Positions 13,663 through 22,936 of a stretch of DNA of 64,000 bases are shown here, piece after piece. The notes below the pieces were generated by a model. The model searched no databases. It was given only the letters and a program-made list of their open reading frames with translations, and had not been told where the DNA came from. The stretch spans positions 2,868 to 66,867 of the forward strand of contig NZ_ATWJ01000009.1 of the NCBI RefSeq assembly GCF_000421185.1, given 5' to 3'. The translations under genes and the position numbers were made by a program. Positions within the stretch are counted from its first letter, which is position 1, and each line of letters starts with the position of its first letter. This stretch comes from Ornithinimicrobium pekingense DSM 21552. Its GTDB lineage: Bacteria; Actinomycetota; Actinomycetes; Actinomycetales; Dermatophilaceae.

Positions 13663-15783
13663 GTGGCGACAACGCTCTACCTGTCCTCGGCCGAGACCCA
13701 GTCCGGCAAGTCCGCCCTCGCCGTCGGCCTGCTGGCCGAGCTGTGCGCCAGAGGGGGCAGGGTGGGTGTCTTCCGCCCGGTGGTCGGCGACACGGCCCAC
13801 GACCCGCTGCTGGAGCTGCTGCACCCGATGTCCACCTCGCCCAGCAAGATCGGCGCCGCCGTCGGGGTCACCTACGACGACGTGCACCACCGGCACGACG
13901 CGGCGGTCGGCACGGCCGTCGAGCGCTTCCACGCCTACGCGGCCGACCACGACACGGTGCTGGTCGTCGGCTCCGACTTCACCGGGGTGCCGGCACCGAC
14001 CGAGTTCGCCGTCAACGCCGCCGTGGCCGCGCACCTCGCAGCACCCATGGTGCTGGTCGTCCCCTGCTTCGACCGGTCTGTGGAGGAGAGCGTCACCGCC
14101 GCGCAGGTCATCGTGCACGAGGCGCGCAGCCGGCACGCCGAGGTCGCGGCGGTCGTGGCCAACCGCGTCCCGGACGGCCAGGCCGAGGCCGTGCGCGCGG
14201 GCGTCGTCGAGCGCCTCGTGTCCGAGACCACGCCGACCGGCAAGCGCCGGGGACGGGTCTCCGGACCCGTGCCGGTCTTCACCCTGCCGGACGACCCGCT
14301 GCTGAGCGCCCCCACCGTGCGCGACCTCATGACCGTCGTGGACGGGCGGCTGCTGCTCGGGGAGGAGAAGCTGCTCGACCGCGAGGTCACCGGCATGGTC
14401 GTGGCCGGCATGACGATGCCGCACGTCCTGGACCGGCTCACCGAGGGGTGCGCGCTGATCTGCGCGGGCGACCGCGAGGAGGTGCTGCTGGCCAGCCTCC
14501 TCGCCCATCGCTCCTCCACCTTCCCCTCGCTGTCCGGAATCGTGCTCAACGGTGGGTTCCTGCCCAGCGAGCAGGTGCACCGGCTCGTCGAGGGTGTCGG
14601 TGTGGAGCTGCCGATCGTGCACTGCAGCACCGGCACGATGGACACGGCCACCGCCATCTCCCGGGTGCAGCCCCGCATCGGCCCCGGCTCGGCACGCAAG
14701 ATCGAGCGCGCCCGAGCCCTGGTGCACCAGCACCTGGACATCGACACGCTGCTGCCGGCCGACGGCCACCAGCCTCCTCCCCCGCCCGGCGGTCGGGTGG
14801 TCACCCCCTTGATGTTCGAGCACGAGCTCACCGCCCGCGCCCGCGCCGCGGACGCCCACATCGTGCTGCCCGAGGGCACGGAGGACCGGATCCTGCAGGC
14901 GGCCCACACCCTGCTGGCCCGCAGAGTCGCCCGGATCTCGCTGCTCGGTGACGAGAAGGCGGTCCGTGCCCGCGCCGCGGCGCTCGGCCTGCACCTGGAC
15001 GAGGCTGCGGTCGTCGACCCGCAGACCAGCCCCTGGCGCAAGGAGTTCGCCGAGGCGTATGCCGAGCTGCGGGCGCACAAGGGCGTCACCCTCGACCACG
15101 CCCACGACGTGGTCGCCGACCCCGCCTACTTCGGCACCATGATGGTCCGGGCGGGCCGCGCCGACGGGATGGTCTCAGGGTCGGTCACCACCACCGCCCA
15201 CACGATCCGGCCGGCCCTGGAGGTCATCCGGACCGCCCCGGGCGTCTCGGTCGTCTCCAGCGTCTTCTTCATGGCCCTGTCCGACCGCGTGCTGGTCTAC
15301 GGCGACTGCGCGGTCAACCCGGACCCGACGGCCGAGCAGCTCGCCGACATCGCCATCTCCTCGGCCGGAACGGCCGCGAAGTTCGGTGTCGAGCCGCGGG
15401 TGGCGATGCTGTCCTACTCCACCGGAGGCTCCGGCTCGGGCGCCGACGTGGACAAGGTGCGCCGGGCGACGGCCATCGTCCGCGAGCGTGAGCCCGACCT
15501 TCTGGTCGAGGGGCCGCTGCAGTACGACGCGGCCGTCGACCCCGGGGTCGCGGCGACGAAGATGAAGGGCTCCCCCGTCGCCGGCCACGCGACGGTGCTG
15601 ATCTTCCCCGACCTCAACACCGGCAACAACACCTACAAGGCCGTGCAGCGCAGCGCCGGCGCGGTCGCCATCGGACCCGTGCTCCAGGGTCTGAACGCCC
15701 CGGTCAACGACCTGTCCCGCGGTGCCACCGTGCGCGACATCATCAACACCGTGGCCATCACCGGCATCCAGGCGAAGGGCTGA
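13663..15783 (+). CDS. pta: Phosphate acetyltransferase, long form
   Basis: The 706-aa protein is the long, three-domain Pta that converts acetyl-CoA and phosphate to acetyl phosphate. The N-terminal domain is P-loop-like (YLSSAETQSGKSALAVGLLAEL), the middle DRTGG domain contains MTVVDGRLLLGEEKLLDREVTG and GDREEVLLASLL, and the C-terminal PTA_PTB domain carries HIVLPEGTEDRILQAA, AGRADGMVSGSVTTTAHTIRPALE, FGVEPRVAMLSYSTGGSG and LIFPDLNTGNNTYKAVQ. GTG at 13663 is favoured; GTG at 13654 is possible. It lies one base before ackA (TGAC-ATG), so they form the pta-ackA operon of acetate overflow. Confidence 0.96.
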   Translation: MATTLYLSSAETQSGKSALAVGLLAELCARGGRVGVFRPVVGDTAHDPLLELLHPMSTSPSKIGAAVGVTYDDVHHRHDAAVGTAVERFHAYAADHDTVLVVGSDFTGVPAPTEFAVNAAVAAHLAAPMVLVVPCFDRSVEESVTAAQVIVHEARSRHAEVAAVVANRVPDGQAEAVRAGVVERLVSETTPTGKRRGRVSGPVPVFTLPDDPLLSAPTVRDLMTVVDGRLLLGEEKLLDREVTGMVVAGMTMPHVLDRLTEGCALICAGDREEVLLASLLAHRSSTFPSLSGIVLNGGFLPSEQVHRLVEGVGVELPIVHCSTGTMDTATAISRVQPRIGPGSARKIERARALVHQHLDIDTLLPADGHQPPPPPGGRVVTPLMFEHELTARARAADAHIVLPEGTEDRILQAAHTLLARRVARISLLGDEKAVRARAAALGLHLDEAAVVDPQTSPWRKEFAEAYAELRAHKGVTLDHAHDVVADPAYFGTMMVRAGRADGMVSGSVTTTAHTIRPALEVIRTAPGVSVVSSVFFMALSDRVLVYGDCAVNPDPTAEQLADIAISSAGTAAKFGVEPRVAMLSYSTGGSGSGADVDKVRRATAIVREREPDLLVEGPLQYDAAVDPGVAATKMKGSPVAGHATVLIFPDLNTGNNTYKAVQRSAGAVAIGPVLQGLNAPVNDLSRGATVRDIINTVAITGIQAKG

Positions 15784-15784
15784 C

Positions 15785-16990
15785 ATGACCACTGCGCACA
15801 CCCGGCGCGTCCTCGTCGTCAACGCGGGCTCCTCCTCGTTGAAGTACCAGCTGGTCGACCCGGACACGGGACGCTCGGACGCCACCGGGCTGGTCGAGCG
15901 GATCGGCCTGCCCGCCGGGCGCGCACGCCATACCTGCTCCTCCGGCACGCACGTGCACGAGCTGACCGTCCCTGACCACGCCCGGGCCATGGAGCTGCTG
16001 CGCGACGCCTTCGCCGAGCACGGACCGGACCTGGCCGAGGTCGAGCTCGTCGCGGTCGGTCACCGCGTCGTGCACGGCGGTGCCGACTTCAGCGAGCCCA
16101 CGCTGATCACGCCGGCCGTGGTCGACGCCGTCCGCCGGCTCATCCCCCTGGCGCCCCTGCACAACCCCGGCAACCTCGAGGGCATCGAGGTGGCCCAGCG
16201 GACCTTCGCCGACGTGCCGCAGGTGGCCGTCTTCGACACCGCCTTCCACCAGACCATGCCGGCCGAGGCCTCCACCTACGCGGTGCCGCGCGCGTGGCGC
16301 CTGCAGCACCGGGTCCGCCGCTACGGCTTCCACGGCACCTCCCACGCCTACGTCTCCCGCCGCGTCGCCGAGCTGCTGGGGCGCCCGGTGGAGGAGGTCC
16401 GCTCGGTCGTCCTGCACCTGGGCAACGGTGCCAGCGCCACCGCCGTCGACGGTGGCCGCAGCGTCGACACCTCCATGGGGCTGACCCCGCTGGAGGGTCT
16501 GGTCATGGGCACCCGGCCCGGTGACCTCGACCCCGGCCTGCCGCGTCACCTCGCGGAGGTCGCCGGCATCAGCGTCGAGGACTACGACCGGGCGCTGTCC
16601 AAGGAGAGCGGCCTGCTCGGCCTGACGGGCTCGGCCGACATGCGCGAGGTCATGGAGCGCCGCGAGGCCGGTGACGCCGACGCGGCCCTGGCCTTCGACG
16701 TCGTCGTGCACCGGCTCCTGCACTACGTCGGAGGGTATGCGGCCGTGCTGGGCCGGCTGGACGCGCTCGCCTTCACCGCCGGCATCGGCGAGCACAGCCC
16801 CGAGATCCGGGCCGCGGTCCTCTCCCGGCTGGCGGGCTTCGGGGTCGAGCTGGACGAGGCCGCCAACGCCTCCGCCGACGGCGAGACCCTGATCACCACC
16901 CCCGGCAGCAGCGTGGCGGCGTTCGTGGTGCCGACCAACGAGGAGTGGGAGATCGCGAGCCAGGCCGCCGAGGTCGTCGGGGCGGGCTGA
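15785..16990 (+). CDS. ackA: Acetate kinase
   Basis: The 401-aa protein interconverts acetyl phosphate and acetate with ATP. It has the AckA signatures VLVVNAGSSSLKYQLV at the N terminus, VGHRVVHGG, APLHNPGNLEGIEV, AVFDTAFHQTMP, YGFHGTSHAYVSRR, HLGNGASATAVDGG with DTSMGLTPLEGL and MGTRPGDLDPGL, and FTAGIGEHSPEIR. The ATG at 15785 directly follows the pta stop. Length and motifs are complete. Confidence 0.97.
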   Translation: MTTAHTRRVLVVNAGSSSLKYQLVDPDTGRSDATGLVERIGLPAGRARHTCSSGTHVHELTVPDHARAMELLRDAFAEHGPDLAEVELVAVGHRVVHGGADFSEPTLITPAVVDAVRRLIPLAPLHNPGNLEGIEVAQRTFADVPQVAVFDTAFHQTMPAEASTYAVPRAWRLQHRVRRYGFHGTSHAYVSRRVAELLGRPVEEVRSVVLHLGNGASATAVDGGRSVDTSMGLTPLEGLVMGTRPGDLDPGLPRHLAEVAGISVEDYDRALSKESGLLGLTGSADMREVMERREAGDADAALAFDVVVHRLLHYVGGYAAVLGRLDALAFTAGIGEHSPEIRAAVLSRLAGFGVELDEAANASADGETLITTPGSSVAAFVVPTNEEWEIASQAAEVVGAG

Positions 16991-17024
16991 GGCGCTGCTG
17001 CCCGGCCGAACGCCCCCGGCGTCC

Positions 17025-17504
17025 TCAGGCGAGGTCGACGACCAGGGCGACCGCCCCCAGCAGGACGGCGAAGCGCAGGGTGCGCCCGACCGCGATGCAG
17101 GTCACCGTGGCCCACCGGCCCGCCCGCAGCTGGCCGGCGATCGTGGGGGCGACGGCCAGCGGAGGCAGCCCGGTCAGCGCCGAGGCCAGCACCATGACCA
17201 GCACCAGACGCGGCCTGCGCTCGAAGGCCGCCAGCCAGCGAGTGTAGGAGGCCTTCACCCGCGGACGTTCGAGCCAGTCGCGGAACCGCTGCGAGCGGTG
17301 GGCCGCGACGCCCACCTCGTACCAGGCCAGCTTGCCCACGGCGTGGCCCACGCCGGCGAGCGTCGCGACCAACCACAGCCCGACCCCGCCCCCGACCAGC
17401 CCGAGCCCGGCCAGATAGGCCTCGATCGGCACCACCTGCGTCACCGCCGAGACGACCGAGACGCCGAAGGCGCTCACGGCGGCGAGCACGGGGTCCACGG
17501 GCAC
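17025..17504 (-). CDS. Small VTT/YqaA-like membrane protein
   Basis: The 159-aa product has four to five hydrophobic segments (VLAAVSAFGVSVVSAVTQVVP, YLAGLGLVGGGVGLWLVATLAGVGHAVGKLAWY, LVLVMVLASALTGLPPLAVAPTIAGQL, FAVLLGAVALVVDLA). The pattern of a helix with LAGVGHAVG and a later SALTGLPPLAVAPTIAG resembles the VTT (DedA/YqaA) membrane proteins. Starts at GTG 17504 or 17498 are both possible. It faces ackA convergently and is divergent from the DUF418-like gene across about 60 bases. Transport or lipid-scrambling functions are known for distant relatives only. Confidence 0.7.
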   Translation of the reverse strand: MPVDPVLAAVSAFGVSVVSAVTQVVPIEAYLAGLGLVGGGVGLWLVATLAGVGHAVGKLAWYEVGVAAHRSQRFRDWLERPRVKASYTRWLAAFERRPRLVLVMVLASALTGLPPLAVAPTIAGQLRAGRWATVTCIAVGRTLRFAVLLGAVALVVDLA

Positions 17505-17564
17505 ACGGTGCCACACCTGCCTGGGCGCTCGCCGAGCCGCCGGGGGCCCTGCGTCGCTACAGTG

Positions 17565-18731
17565 GTGAGGTGCCTCCCCGGCACCACCGGCTCGATCCCG
17601 ACGGACGGAAGGCCTGCCACGGCGACGTCCTTGACCCCAGCGGCCCGAGCAGCCGTCCGACCGCGTGCGCGGCTGCTGGGGATCGACGCCGCCCGCGGGC
17701 TGGCCATCATCGGGATGATCGTCGTCAACGTCGGACCCACCAACGCCGAGTCGGTGCCGGAGCGGCTCTACCTGCTGCCCTTCGGTCGTGCCTCCGTGCT
17801 CTTCGTCGTCATCGCGGGCCTCGGGATGGGCCTGTTCCTGCGCAGCCGCAGCGGGACCGGGCTGTGGGGCCCCCTGCTGTGGCGCGTGCTCCTGCTGCTG
17901 TCGGTCGGCCTGGTGCTGCAGACGGTCACCGACAGCGTCAGCGTCATCCTCACCACCTACGCCCTGCTCTTCGTCGTGGCACCGCTGCTCCAGCGGCTGT
18001 CGCTGCAGGGACTGGGGGCTGTCGCGCTGGCGATACTGGTTGCCGGTCCGGTCTGGATCGTGGCGGACGACGTCACGAGCCCCGGTGAGCACGCCAAGGT
18101 GGGGGTCAGCCTGACGACCCCGCCGTCCGAGGCGCTGCACTCGCTGTTCCTCTCCGGGCCCTACCCCCTCGCCAGCTGGACCGTGCCCTTCGTCGTGGGG
18201 CTGGCCCTCGCCCGCGTGGACCTGGCCGACCGCGGGGTGCTGCGTCGGCTGGCCGTCGGCGGCGGCGTGGCCGCGGTCGTCGGCGCGCTCGTCGCCACCG
18301 TGTCCTACGACCTTCTCGGCCCGCGGGCCGACACCGGGTGGCTGCGGCTACTCACCGGGGCCGCGCACGGCCAGATGCCGCTGTGGCTCGTCAGCGCCAC
18401 CGGCAGCGCGATCTTCGTCGTGGCGGTGTGCGTGCGGGTGGGGCAGGCCGCTCCCCGGTTGCTGCGCTGGCTCGCGGTCCTGGGCACCTACGCCCTGACC
18501 GTCTACGTCGCCCACGTGCTCGTGCTGGCGGTGGTCAAGCCGCCGGACGGCCTGCCCTCCTTCCTGCTGGGAGGGTCCATCAGCGCCGGCCTGGTCGCCA
18601 CGTTCCTGCTCGCCTCGCTGCTGTGGGCGCGGACCGGCCGCTCGGGGCCCCTCGAGTGGGTCCTGCGCCACCCCTGGCTGCGTCACCCCGACGCGTGGGG
18701 CCGCACCGCCGGCGAACGGACCGCACGGTGA
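17565..18731 (+). CDS. DUF418/HGSNAT-like multi-pass membrane protein
   Basis: The product of about 388 aa starts with a basic disordered stretch and then RLLGIDAARGLAIIGMIVVNVGP, the hallmark first helix of heparan-alpha-glucosaminide N-acetyltransferase-like and DUF418 proteins. About ten transmembrane helices follow. The C-terminal part (GTYALTVYVAHVLVLAVV ... LEWVLRHPW) matches the DUF418 region. Such proteins are thought to transfer acyl groups across the membrane. The start is uncertain (GTG at 17562/17565, or a TTG near 17629). Its TGA overlaps the GTG of the gamma-glutamyltransferase gene by four bases. Confidence 0.8.
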   Translation: MRCLPGTTGSIPTDGRPATATSLTPAARAAVRPRARLLGIDAARGLAIIGMIVVNVGPTNAESVPERLYLLPFGRASVLFVVIAGLGMGLFLRSRSGTGLWGPLLWRVLLLLSVGLVLQTVTDSVSVILTTYALLFVVAPLLQRLSLQGLGAVALAILVAGPVWIVADDVTSPGEHAKVGVSLTTPPSEALHSLFLSGPYPLASWTVPFVVGLALARVDLADRGVLRRLAVGGGVAAVVGALVATVSYDLLGPRADTGWLRLLTGAAHGQMPLWLVSATGSAIFVVAVCVRVGQAAPRLLRWLAVLGTYALTVYVAHVLVLAVVKPPDGLPSFLLGGSISAGLVATFLLASLLWARTGRSGPLEWVLRHPWLRHPDAWGRTAGERTAR

Positions 18732-20461
18732 GGCCCGGACGCCCGGTGCGGGCCGGCCTCCTCGCGGCGCCCCTCGTCGTCATGCTGGTCGCCTGCACGG
18801 GCACGGGCACCGACGGCACCGTGCTCCCTCCCCCCGGGGCGACGTCGGCGCCGGCACCCTCGACCCCGGAGACGGTAGCCACGTCGACGCCGCCCGCGCC
18901 GACCCCCGACGACGCGTCGCGGACCAGCGAGGCCCCGGCGGCCGACCCCGAGCCGGCGCTGGGGGCGGCGGGGGTCTCCGCGGGCCACCCCCTTGCCGCG
19001 GACGCGGGTATGCAGATCCTCGAGCAGGGGGGCAGCGCCGTCGACGCGGTGATCGCCGCCGCGTTCGCCGACGCCGTGATCCAGCCCGTCACCTCCGGGA
19101 TCGGCGGAGGAGGCGCGGCCCTGGTGCTCGTCGACGGCGAGGTGACCAGCTACGACTACCGGGAGGTGGTCAACGCCGAGGGGGACATCCCGTCCACGGG
19201 CGTCGGCATCCCCGGGTTCGTCGCCGGCATGGCACGGCTGCACCGGACGCACGGGACCCTGCCCTGGCCCGCGCTGCTCGCACCGGCGGTCGAGCTCGCC
19301 GAGGAGGGTGGGCCGGTGTCAGGCTTCCTCGCCATGACCCTGTCCATCCCGACGGGTCAGCAGTACACCGCATCCCTGGAGCACTTCCGGCGCGCGGACG
19401 GCGCGCCCCTGCGCGAGGGCGACAGGCTCGTGCAGCAGGAGCTGGCACGGACGATGCAGGTGCTGGCGGACGAGGGTCCCGAGGCGTTCTACGAGGGAAG
19501 CCTCGCCGAGGCCCTGCTCGAGGAGCCAGGCATCGACGCCGGCTCGCTGGCCGCCTACGAGGTGCAGGTGGCCGAGCCGGCCTCCGGCCCGGTCGACGAC
19601 CACGTGCTGGTCTCGGCGGCCCCAGCCCTGCCCGGGGCCGCTCTGGTGCAGCTGGTGCAGCTCGCCGAGGCCGGCGGCATCGGTGAGGTGGCCCCCTACT
19701 CCCCCGACTTCGTGCGGCTGCAGTCCCAGGCATGGTCGGTCGCCGAGCGGTCGGTGCGCGAGCTCTTCGGCGACCCGGCCTTCGTCGACGTGCCGGTGGA
19801 CAGGCTGACCGACGCCGGGCGCAACGCCGCGATCGCGGCCGAGGCGGTCGGCGCGGGGCTGCCCCTGGGGGCCTCCGGCTCCGACCCGTTCCGTGGGGGC
19901 GGCAACACCACGCACATCTCGGTGGTCGACGAGGACGGCGACGCCGTCTCGATGACCAACACGATCACGCACTACTGGGGCAGCGGCCGCTACGTCGACG
20001 GCTACTTCCTCAACGACCACCTGACCCGCTTCACCGACCTGAGCAGCCCCGGCAACACCCCCGCGCCGGGGCGGCGCTCGGTGAGCTGGAGCGCACCGTC
20101 CATGCTTCTCGACGGAGAGGGGCGCCCGGTCCTGGTGATCGGCACGCCCGGCGGCCAGCAGATCCCCAACACGATCGCGGCCGTCGTCCTGCGCCGGCTG
20201 CTCCACGACGAGCCGCTCGAGGACCTGGTCGCCGCGCCGCGGTTCATCTACACCGGCGGGGAGCTGGTCCTCGAGACCGACGACAACGCCGCCGAGCTGC
20301 GGGAGATGGGGTATGCGGTGCGTGTGGTCGACCCTGCGCTGCGCAGCGACTTCGGCTCGGTCAACGCGCTCGAGGTCGACTGGGACGCGAGGACCGTCAG
20401 CTCGGTGGCGGACCCGCACCGTTCCGCGGGCTTCCGGGTCACCGGGCCGGCCGGCTCCTGA
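18728..20461 (+). CDS. ggt: Gamma-glutamyltransferase, predicted lipoprotein
   Basis: The 577-aa enzyme hydrolyses or transfers gamma-glutamyl groups, for example from glutathione-like thiols. It starts with a lipoprotein signal (LLAAPLVVMLVACTGTG, lipobox Cys) and an Ala/Pro/Thr-rich linker of about 75 residues. The large subunit has AGMQILEQGGSAVDAVIAAAFADAVIQPVTSGIGGGG. Autoprocessing occurs before the catalytic Thr in GNTTHISVVDEDGDAVSMTNTI, and the small subunit contains IGTPGGQQIPNTI. It would work at the outer membrane face. Translational coupling with the upstream membrane protein suggests joint function. The 3' end overlaps the convergent MFS gene by 23 bases. Confidence 0.9.
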   Translation: MRPGRPVRAGLLAAPLVVMLVACTGTGTDGTVLPPPGATSAPAPSTPETVATSTPPAPTPDDASRTSEAPAADPEPALGAAGVSAGHPLAADAGMQILEQGGSAVDAVIAAAFADAVIQPVTSGIGGGGAALVLVDGEVTSYDYREVVNAEGDIPSTGVGIPGFVAGMARLHRTHGTLPWPALLAPAVELAEEGGPVSGFLAMTLSIPTGQQYTASLEHFRRADGAPLREGDRLVQQELARTMQVLADEGPEAFYEGSLAEALLEEPGIDAGSLAAYEVQVAEPASGPVDDHVLVSAAPALPGAALVQLVQLAEAGGIGEVAPYSPDFVRLQSQAWSVAERSVRELFGDPAFVDVPVDRLTDAGRNAAIAAEAVGAGLPLGASGSDPFRGGGNTTHISVVDEDGDAVSMTNTITHYWGSGRYVDGYFLNDHLTRFTDLSSPGNTPAPGRRSVSWSAPSMLLDGEGRPVLVIGTPGGQQIPNTIAAVVLRRLLHDEPLEDLVAAPRFIYTGGELVLETDDNAAELREMGYAVRVVDPALRSDFGSVNALEVDWDARTVSSVADPHRSAGFRVTGPAGS

Positions 20462-21686
20462 GCCGGGGGCCTGCGGCTGCCAGGGCCGCGAGCGCGGTCG
20501 CCGCGACGGTGACGACGACGAGCAGGCGGTAGTCGACGACGACCAGCAGGGCCGCCGCCATGGCGGTGGTCGCGGTCTGGGGCAGGTTGACGGCGACGTT
20601 GGCCGCCGCGTTGGTGCGTCCCTGCAGGCGGGGCGGGGTGAGCCGCTGACGGATGACCATGAAGGCGACCACCGACCAGGTGACGCCGAGGCCGAGGACC
20701 ACCAGCCCGGTGACGACCAGGGCCACGCTGGAGCCCACCACGGGCGCGATGCCGAGCGCCATCAGCGCGGCACCGACCGCGAAGACGCGGCTCTCCCCCC
20801 AGCGCCCGATCACCCACGCGGCCGTCAGGCCACCGGTCACGGCCCCGATGCCCTGCATGCCCACCAGGGCGCCCAGCGCGGAGGCCGGCAGCCCCAGTCC
20901 CTGCTCCAGCGCCGGGAAGACCGCCGCGTTGACCAGCCCCGTGGCGGCGCACACCACCGCGAGCAGCAGCGTGAGGCGCCCGAGCAGCGGGGTGCGCGCC
21001 AGGTGCCGGAAGCCGGCGGAGACCTCGTGCAGGTAGGAACCGCGGTCGGCGGCGGCCTCCGGCGCCGACTCGACGACCCGCACGGTGACCAGCGCCAACG
21101 CGGTCAGCAGGAAGCACGCCGCGGTGACCAGGACCACCGCGCGCGGGCCCGCCAGGGCGTAGAGACCGGTGCCGAGGACCGGTGAGACCAGCCGCAGGGA
21201 CTGGTCCACGGAGGTCAGCAGACCGTTGCCGGAGGCGAGGTGCTCGTCGGGCAGGATGTCGCGCAGGAGGCCCGCCTGGGCCGCCGCGCTGAGGTAGCCC
21301 ATCGCCCCGTAGGCGACGACCACGGCATACAGCAGCCACAGCCAGGACGCGGAGTCCACCAGCAGCAGGGTTGCCACGACCACGGTCACCAGCACGTTGG
21401 AGCCGATGAGCAGCCGGCGCCGGGAGAGCCGGTCCGCGACCTGGCCCAGCACCGGGGCCGCCACCGCGGGCAGCCCCAGCATGACGAAGACCATCGCCGC
21501 CGCCCCGTCGGAGCCGGTCAGCTCCTTCACCCAGACGGCCACCATGAGGTAGAGGGCGCTGTCGGCGAGGTTGGTGAAGACCCACGCCAGCGTCAGCCGA
21601 CGGAACGCCGGGTGCACCCACGCGGCGGGGCGGCGGGAGTACCAACGCGTCGCACCGGCGACGGTGACGGGGGCCGGGGCGGCCAC
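20439..21686 (-). CDS. MFS transporter
   Basis: The 415-aa protein has about twelve transmembrane helices in two halves, with the MFS inter-helix motif GQVADRLSRRRLLIGSN after helix 2 and its counterpart near the second half (LVGMQGIGAVTGGLTAAWVIGRWGESR). It belongs to the MFS_3/enterobactin-exporter-like actinobacterial efflux group by general sequence style. Start is GTG at 21686, one base after the TGA of the ArsR-type regulator, so both share an operon and the regulator probably controls this pump. Substrate unknown. Confidence 0.88.
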   Translation of the reverse strand: MAAPAPVTVAGATRWYSRRPAAWVHPAFRRLTLAWVFTNLADSALYLMVAVWVKELTGSDGAAAMVFVMLGLPAVAAPVLGQVADRLSRRRLLIGSNVLVTVVVATLLLVDSASWLWLLYAVVVAYGAMGYLSAAAQAGLLRDILPDEHLASGNGLLTSVDQSLRLVSPVLGTGLYALAGPRAVVLVTAACFLLTALALVTVRVVESAPEAAADRGSYLHEVSAGFRHLARTPLLGRLTLLLAVVCAATGLVNAAVFPALEQGLGLPASALGALVGMQGIGAVTGGLTAAWVIGRWGESRVFAVGAALMALGIAPVVGSSVALVVTGLVVLGLGVTWSVVAFMVIRQRLTPPRLQGRTNAAANVAVNLPQTATTAMAAALLVVVDYRLLVVVTVAATALAALAAAGPRLRSRPAR

Positions 21687-21687
21687 C

Positions 21688-22269
21688 TCAGTCCTCCTGC
21701 CGAGGGGCGGGGTCGGGGTTGACGGTCGCGAACAGGCGGGCGTGCCGCGCGCCCTCCGGCCGCAGCGCAGGGTCGGCCGAGCGGCCCGAGAACCGCTGCA
21801 CCAGGTCGTGCACCTCCTGGCTGAGCTCGCGCAGCTCGGCGGCGGTGGCCCAGAAGCCGGCCGTGGAGACGGTCACGGCCTGCAGCCACTCGTCCGGCTC
21901 CTCCGACGCCTGCGCGAGGTAGCGGGCGACCCGGTCGGCCTCACGGGTGACCGTCAGCGCCGCCAGCTCCTGTACCGCGTGCAGCGACCCCGGCACCGCC
22001 CGGTCGGGCCGCGCGTCGAGCGAGGACCCGGGCCGGCGCACCCGCCAGGGCTTCTCGCGGCCCCGTTGCTGCGCCCGCTCGATGTAGCCGTACTTCTCCA
22101 GGATGCGCAGGTGGAAGGAGCAGCTGGCGACCGACTCCCCCACGCGCGCGGCGCACTCCGTCGCGGTCGCCTCGTCGACGTCCCGCAGGTGGTCGAGCAG
22201 CTCGAGACGGACGGGGTGGGCCAGGGCGCGGATCCGCTCGGGGTCGCTGATGGTCGAGGGCGTGTCCAT
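21688..22269 (-). CDS. ArsR-type winged-helix repressor with long C-terminal region
   Basis: The 193-aa protein has a winged helix typical of ArsR/HTH_20 regulators: RIRALAHPVRLELLDHLRDVDEATATECAARVGESVASCSFHLRILEKYGYIERA (about residues 9-65). The remaining 120 residues are helical (VARYLAQASEEPDEWLQAV, LRELSQEVHDLVQRFSG), as in actinobacterial regulators paired with MFS pumps. No cysteine metal site like that of ArsR/SmtB is visible, so it probably senses an organic ligand. ATG 22269 is preferred to GTG 22278. An AT-rich palindrome (22299-22318) lies 30 bases upstream. Confidence 0.88.
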   Translation of the reverse strand: MDTPSTISDPERIRALAHPVRLELLDHLRDVDEATATECAARVGESVASCSFHLRILEKYGYIERAQQRGREKPWRVRRPGSSLDARPDRAVPGSLHAVQELAALTVTREADRVARYLAQASEEPDEWLQAVTVSTAGFWATAAELRELSQEVHDLVQRFSGRSADPALRPEGARHARLFATVNPDPAPRQED

Positions 22270-22298
22270 GCCGGGCACGCTACATCCTCAAGACTCCT

Positions 22299-22318
22299 TG
22301 CACAAGATATCTTTAGCA
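22299..22318 (-). promoter_or_regulatory. Palindrome upstream of the ArsR-MFS operon
   Basis: The perfect core AAGATATCTT (22304-22313) is flanked symmetrically by TGC (22299-22301) and GCA (22316-22318). A hyphenated 20-bp palindrome of this size matches the usual operator of dimeric winged-helix repressors and lies between the start codon and upstream sequence, where it could overlap the promoter. Confidence 0.65.
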
Positions 22319-22332
22319 ATGAGTGTCGCGAG

Positions 22333-22842
22333 TCAGGACGGCGTGGTGACGTCTGGCCCGTCGGCCGCCGCAGCCTCCCCGCGCAGGCCGTCGAGGAGGA
22401 GCTCCAGGGCGTGCTCCGTGGCCCGCTCGACGACCTCGGCCGGGTCCCCGTCCAGCTCCACCCGGAAGGTGCGCGTGCCGCCGGGGACGGTGACGCCGAC
22501 GTAGAGCGTCCCGGGCTCCTCCCCCTCCTCCTGGTCCGGTCCGCCGACGCCGGTGGTGGACACTGTCGCATCGGCCTCCAGGACGCGCGCGGCGCCGCGG
22601 GCGAGCTCGTCGGCGCACCGGTCGGTGACCAGCGGCCCGGGGGTGACGCCGAGGAGGTCGAACTTGACCCGCGGCGAGTAGGCGACGACGCACCCGTGGT
22701 ACCAGGTGCTCGCCTCTGGCGCCGCAGCCAGGGCGGAGGAGACCGCGCCTCCGGTGAGGGACTCCGCGGCGGCCACCGACAGCCCGCGGTCGGTGGCCAG
22801 CCGGCCGATCTGCTCGGCCAGGTCTGCGCTCTTGGTCGTCAT
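22333..22842 (-). CDS. pncC: CinA C-terminal-domain protein, nicotinamide-nucleotide amidase
   Basis: The 169-aa protein consists of the CinA C-terminal domain alone, which deamidates NMN to NaMN and feeds NAD salvage. Signatures are SVAAAESLTGGAVSSALAAAPEAST near the N terminus (catalytic Ser in AESLTGG), GCVVAYSPRVKFDLLGV, and VSTTGVGGPDQEEGEEPGTLYVGV. The ATG at 22842 starts the domain; longer upstream frames are not protein-like. It is divergent from the FUSC-like gene across 94 bases. Confidence 0.92.
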   Translation of the reverse strand: MTTKSADLAEQIGRLATDRGLSVAAAESLTGGAVSSALAAAPEASTWYHGCVVAYSPRVKFDLLGVTPGPLVTDRCADELARGAARVLEADATVSTTGVGGPDQEEGEEPGTLYVGVTVPGGTRTFRVELDGDPAEVVERATEHALELLLDGLRGEAAAADGPDVTTPS

Positions 22843-22936
22843 CGCGTCATCGTAGGGCGGGCCCGGCCGGTGTGCCCGGCGACTCCCGCGGAGCGACGCG
22901 GCCCCCGCAGTGCCTGTGTCGTCGTACGGTGACGCC

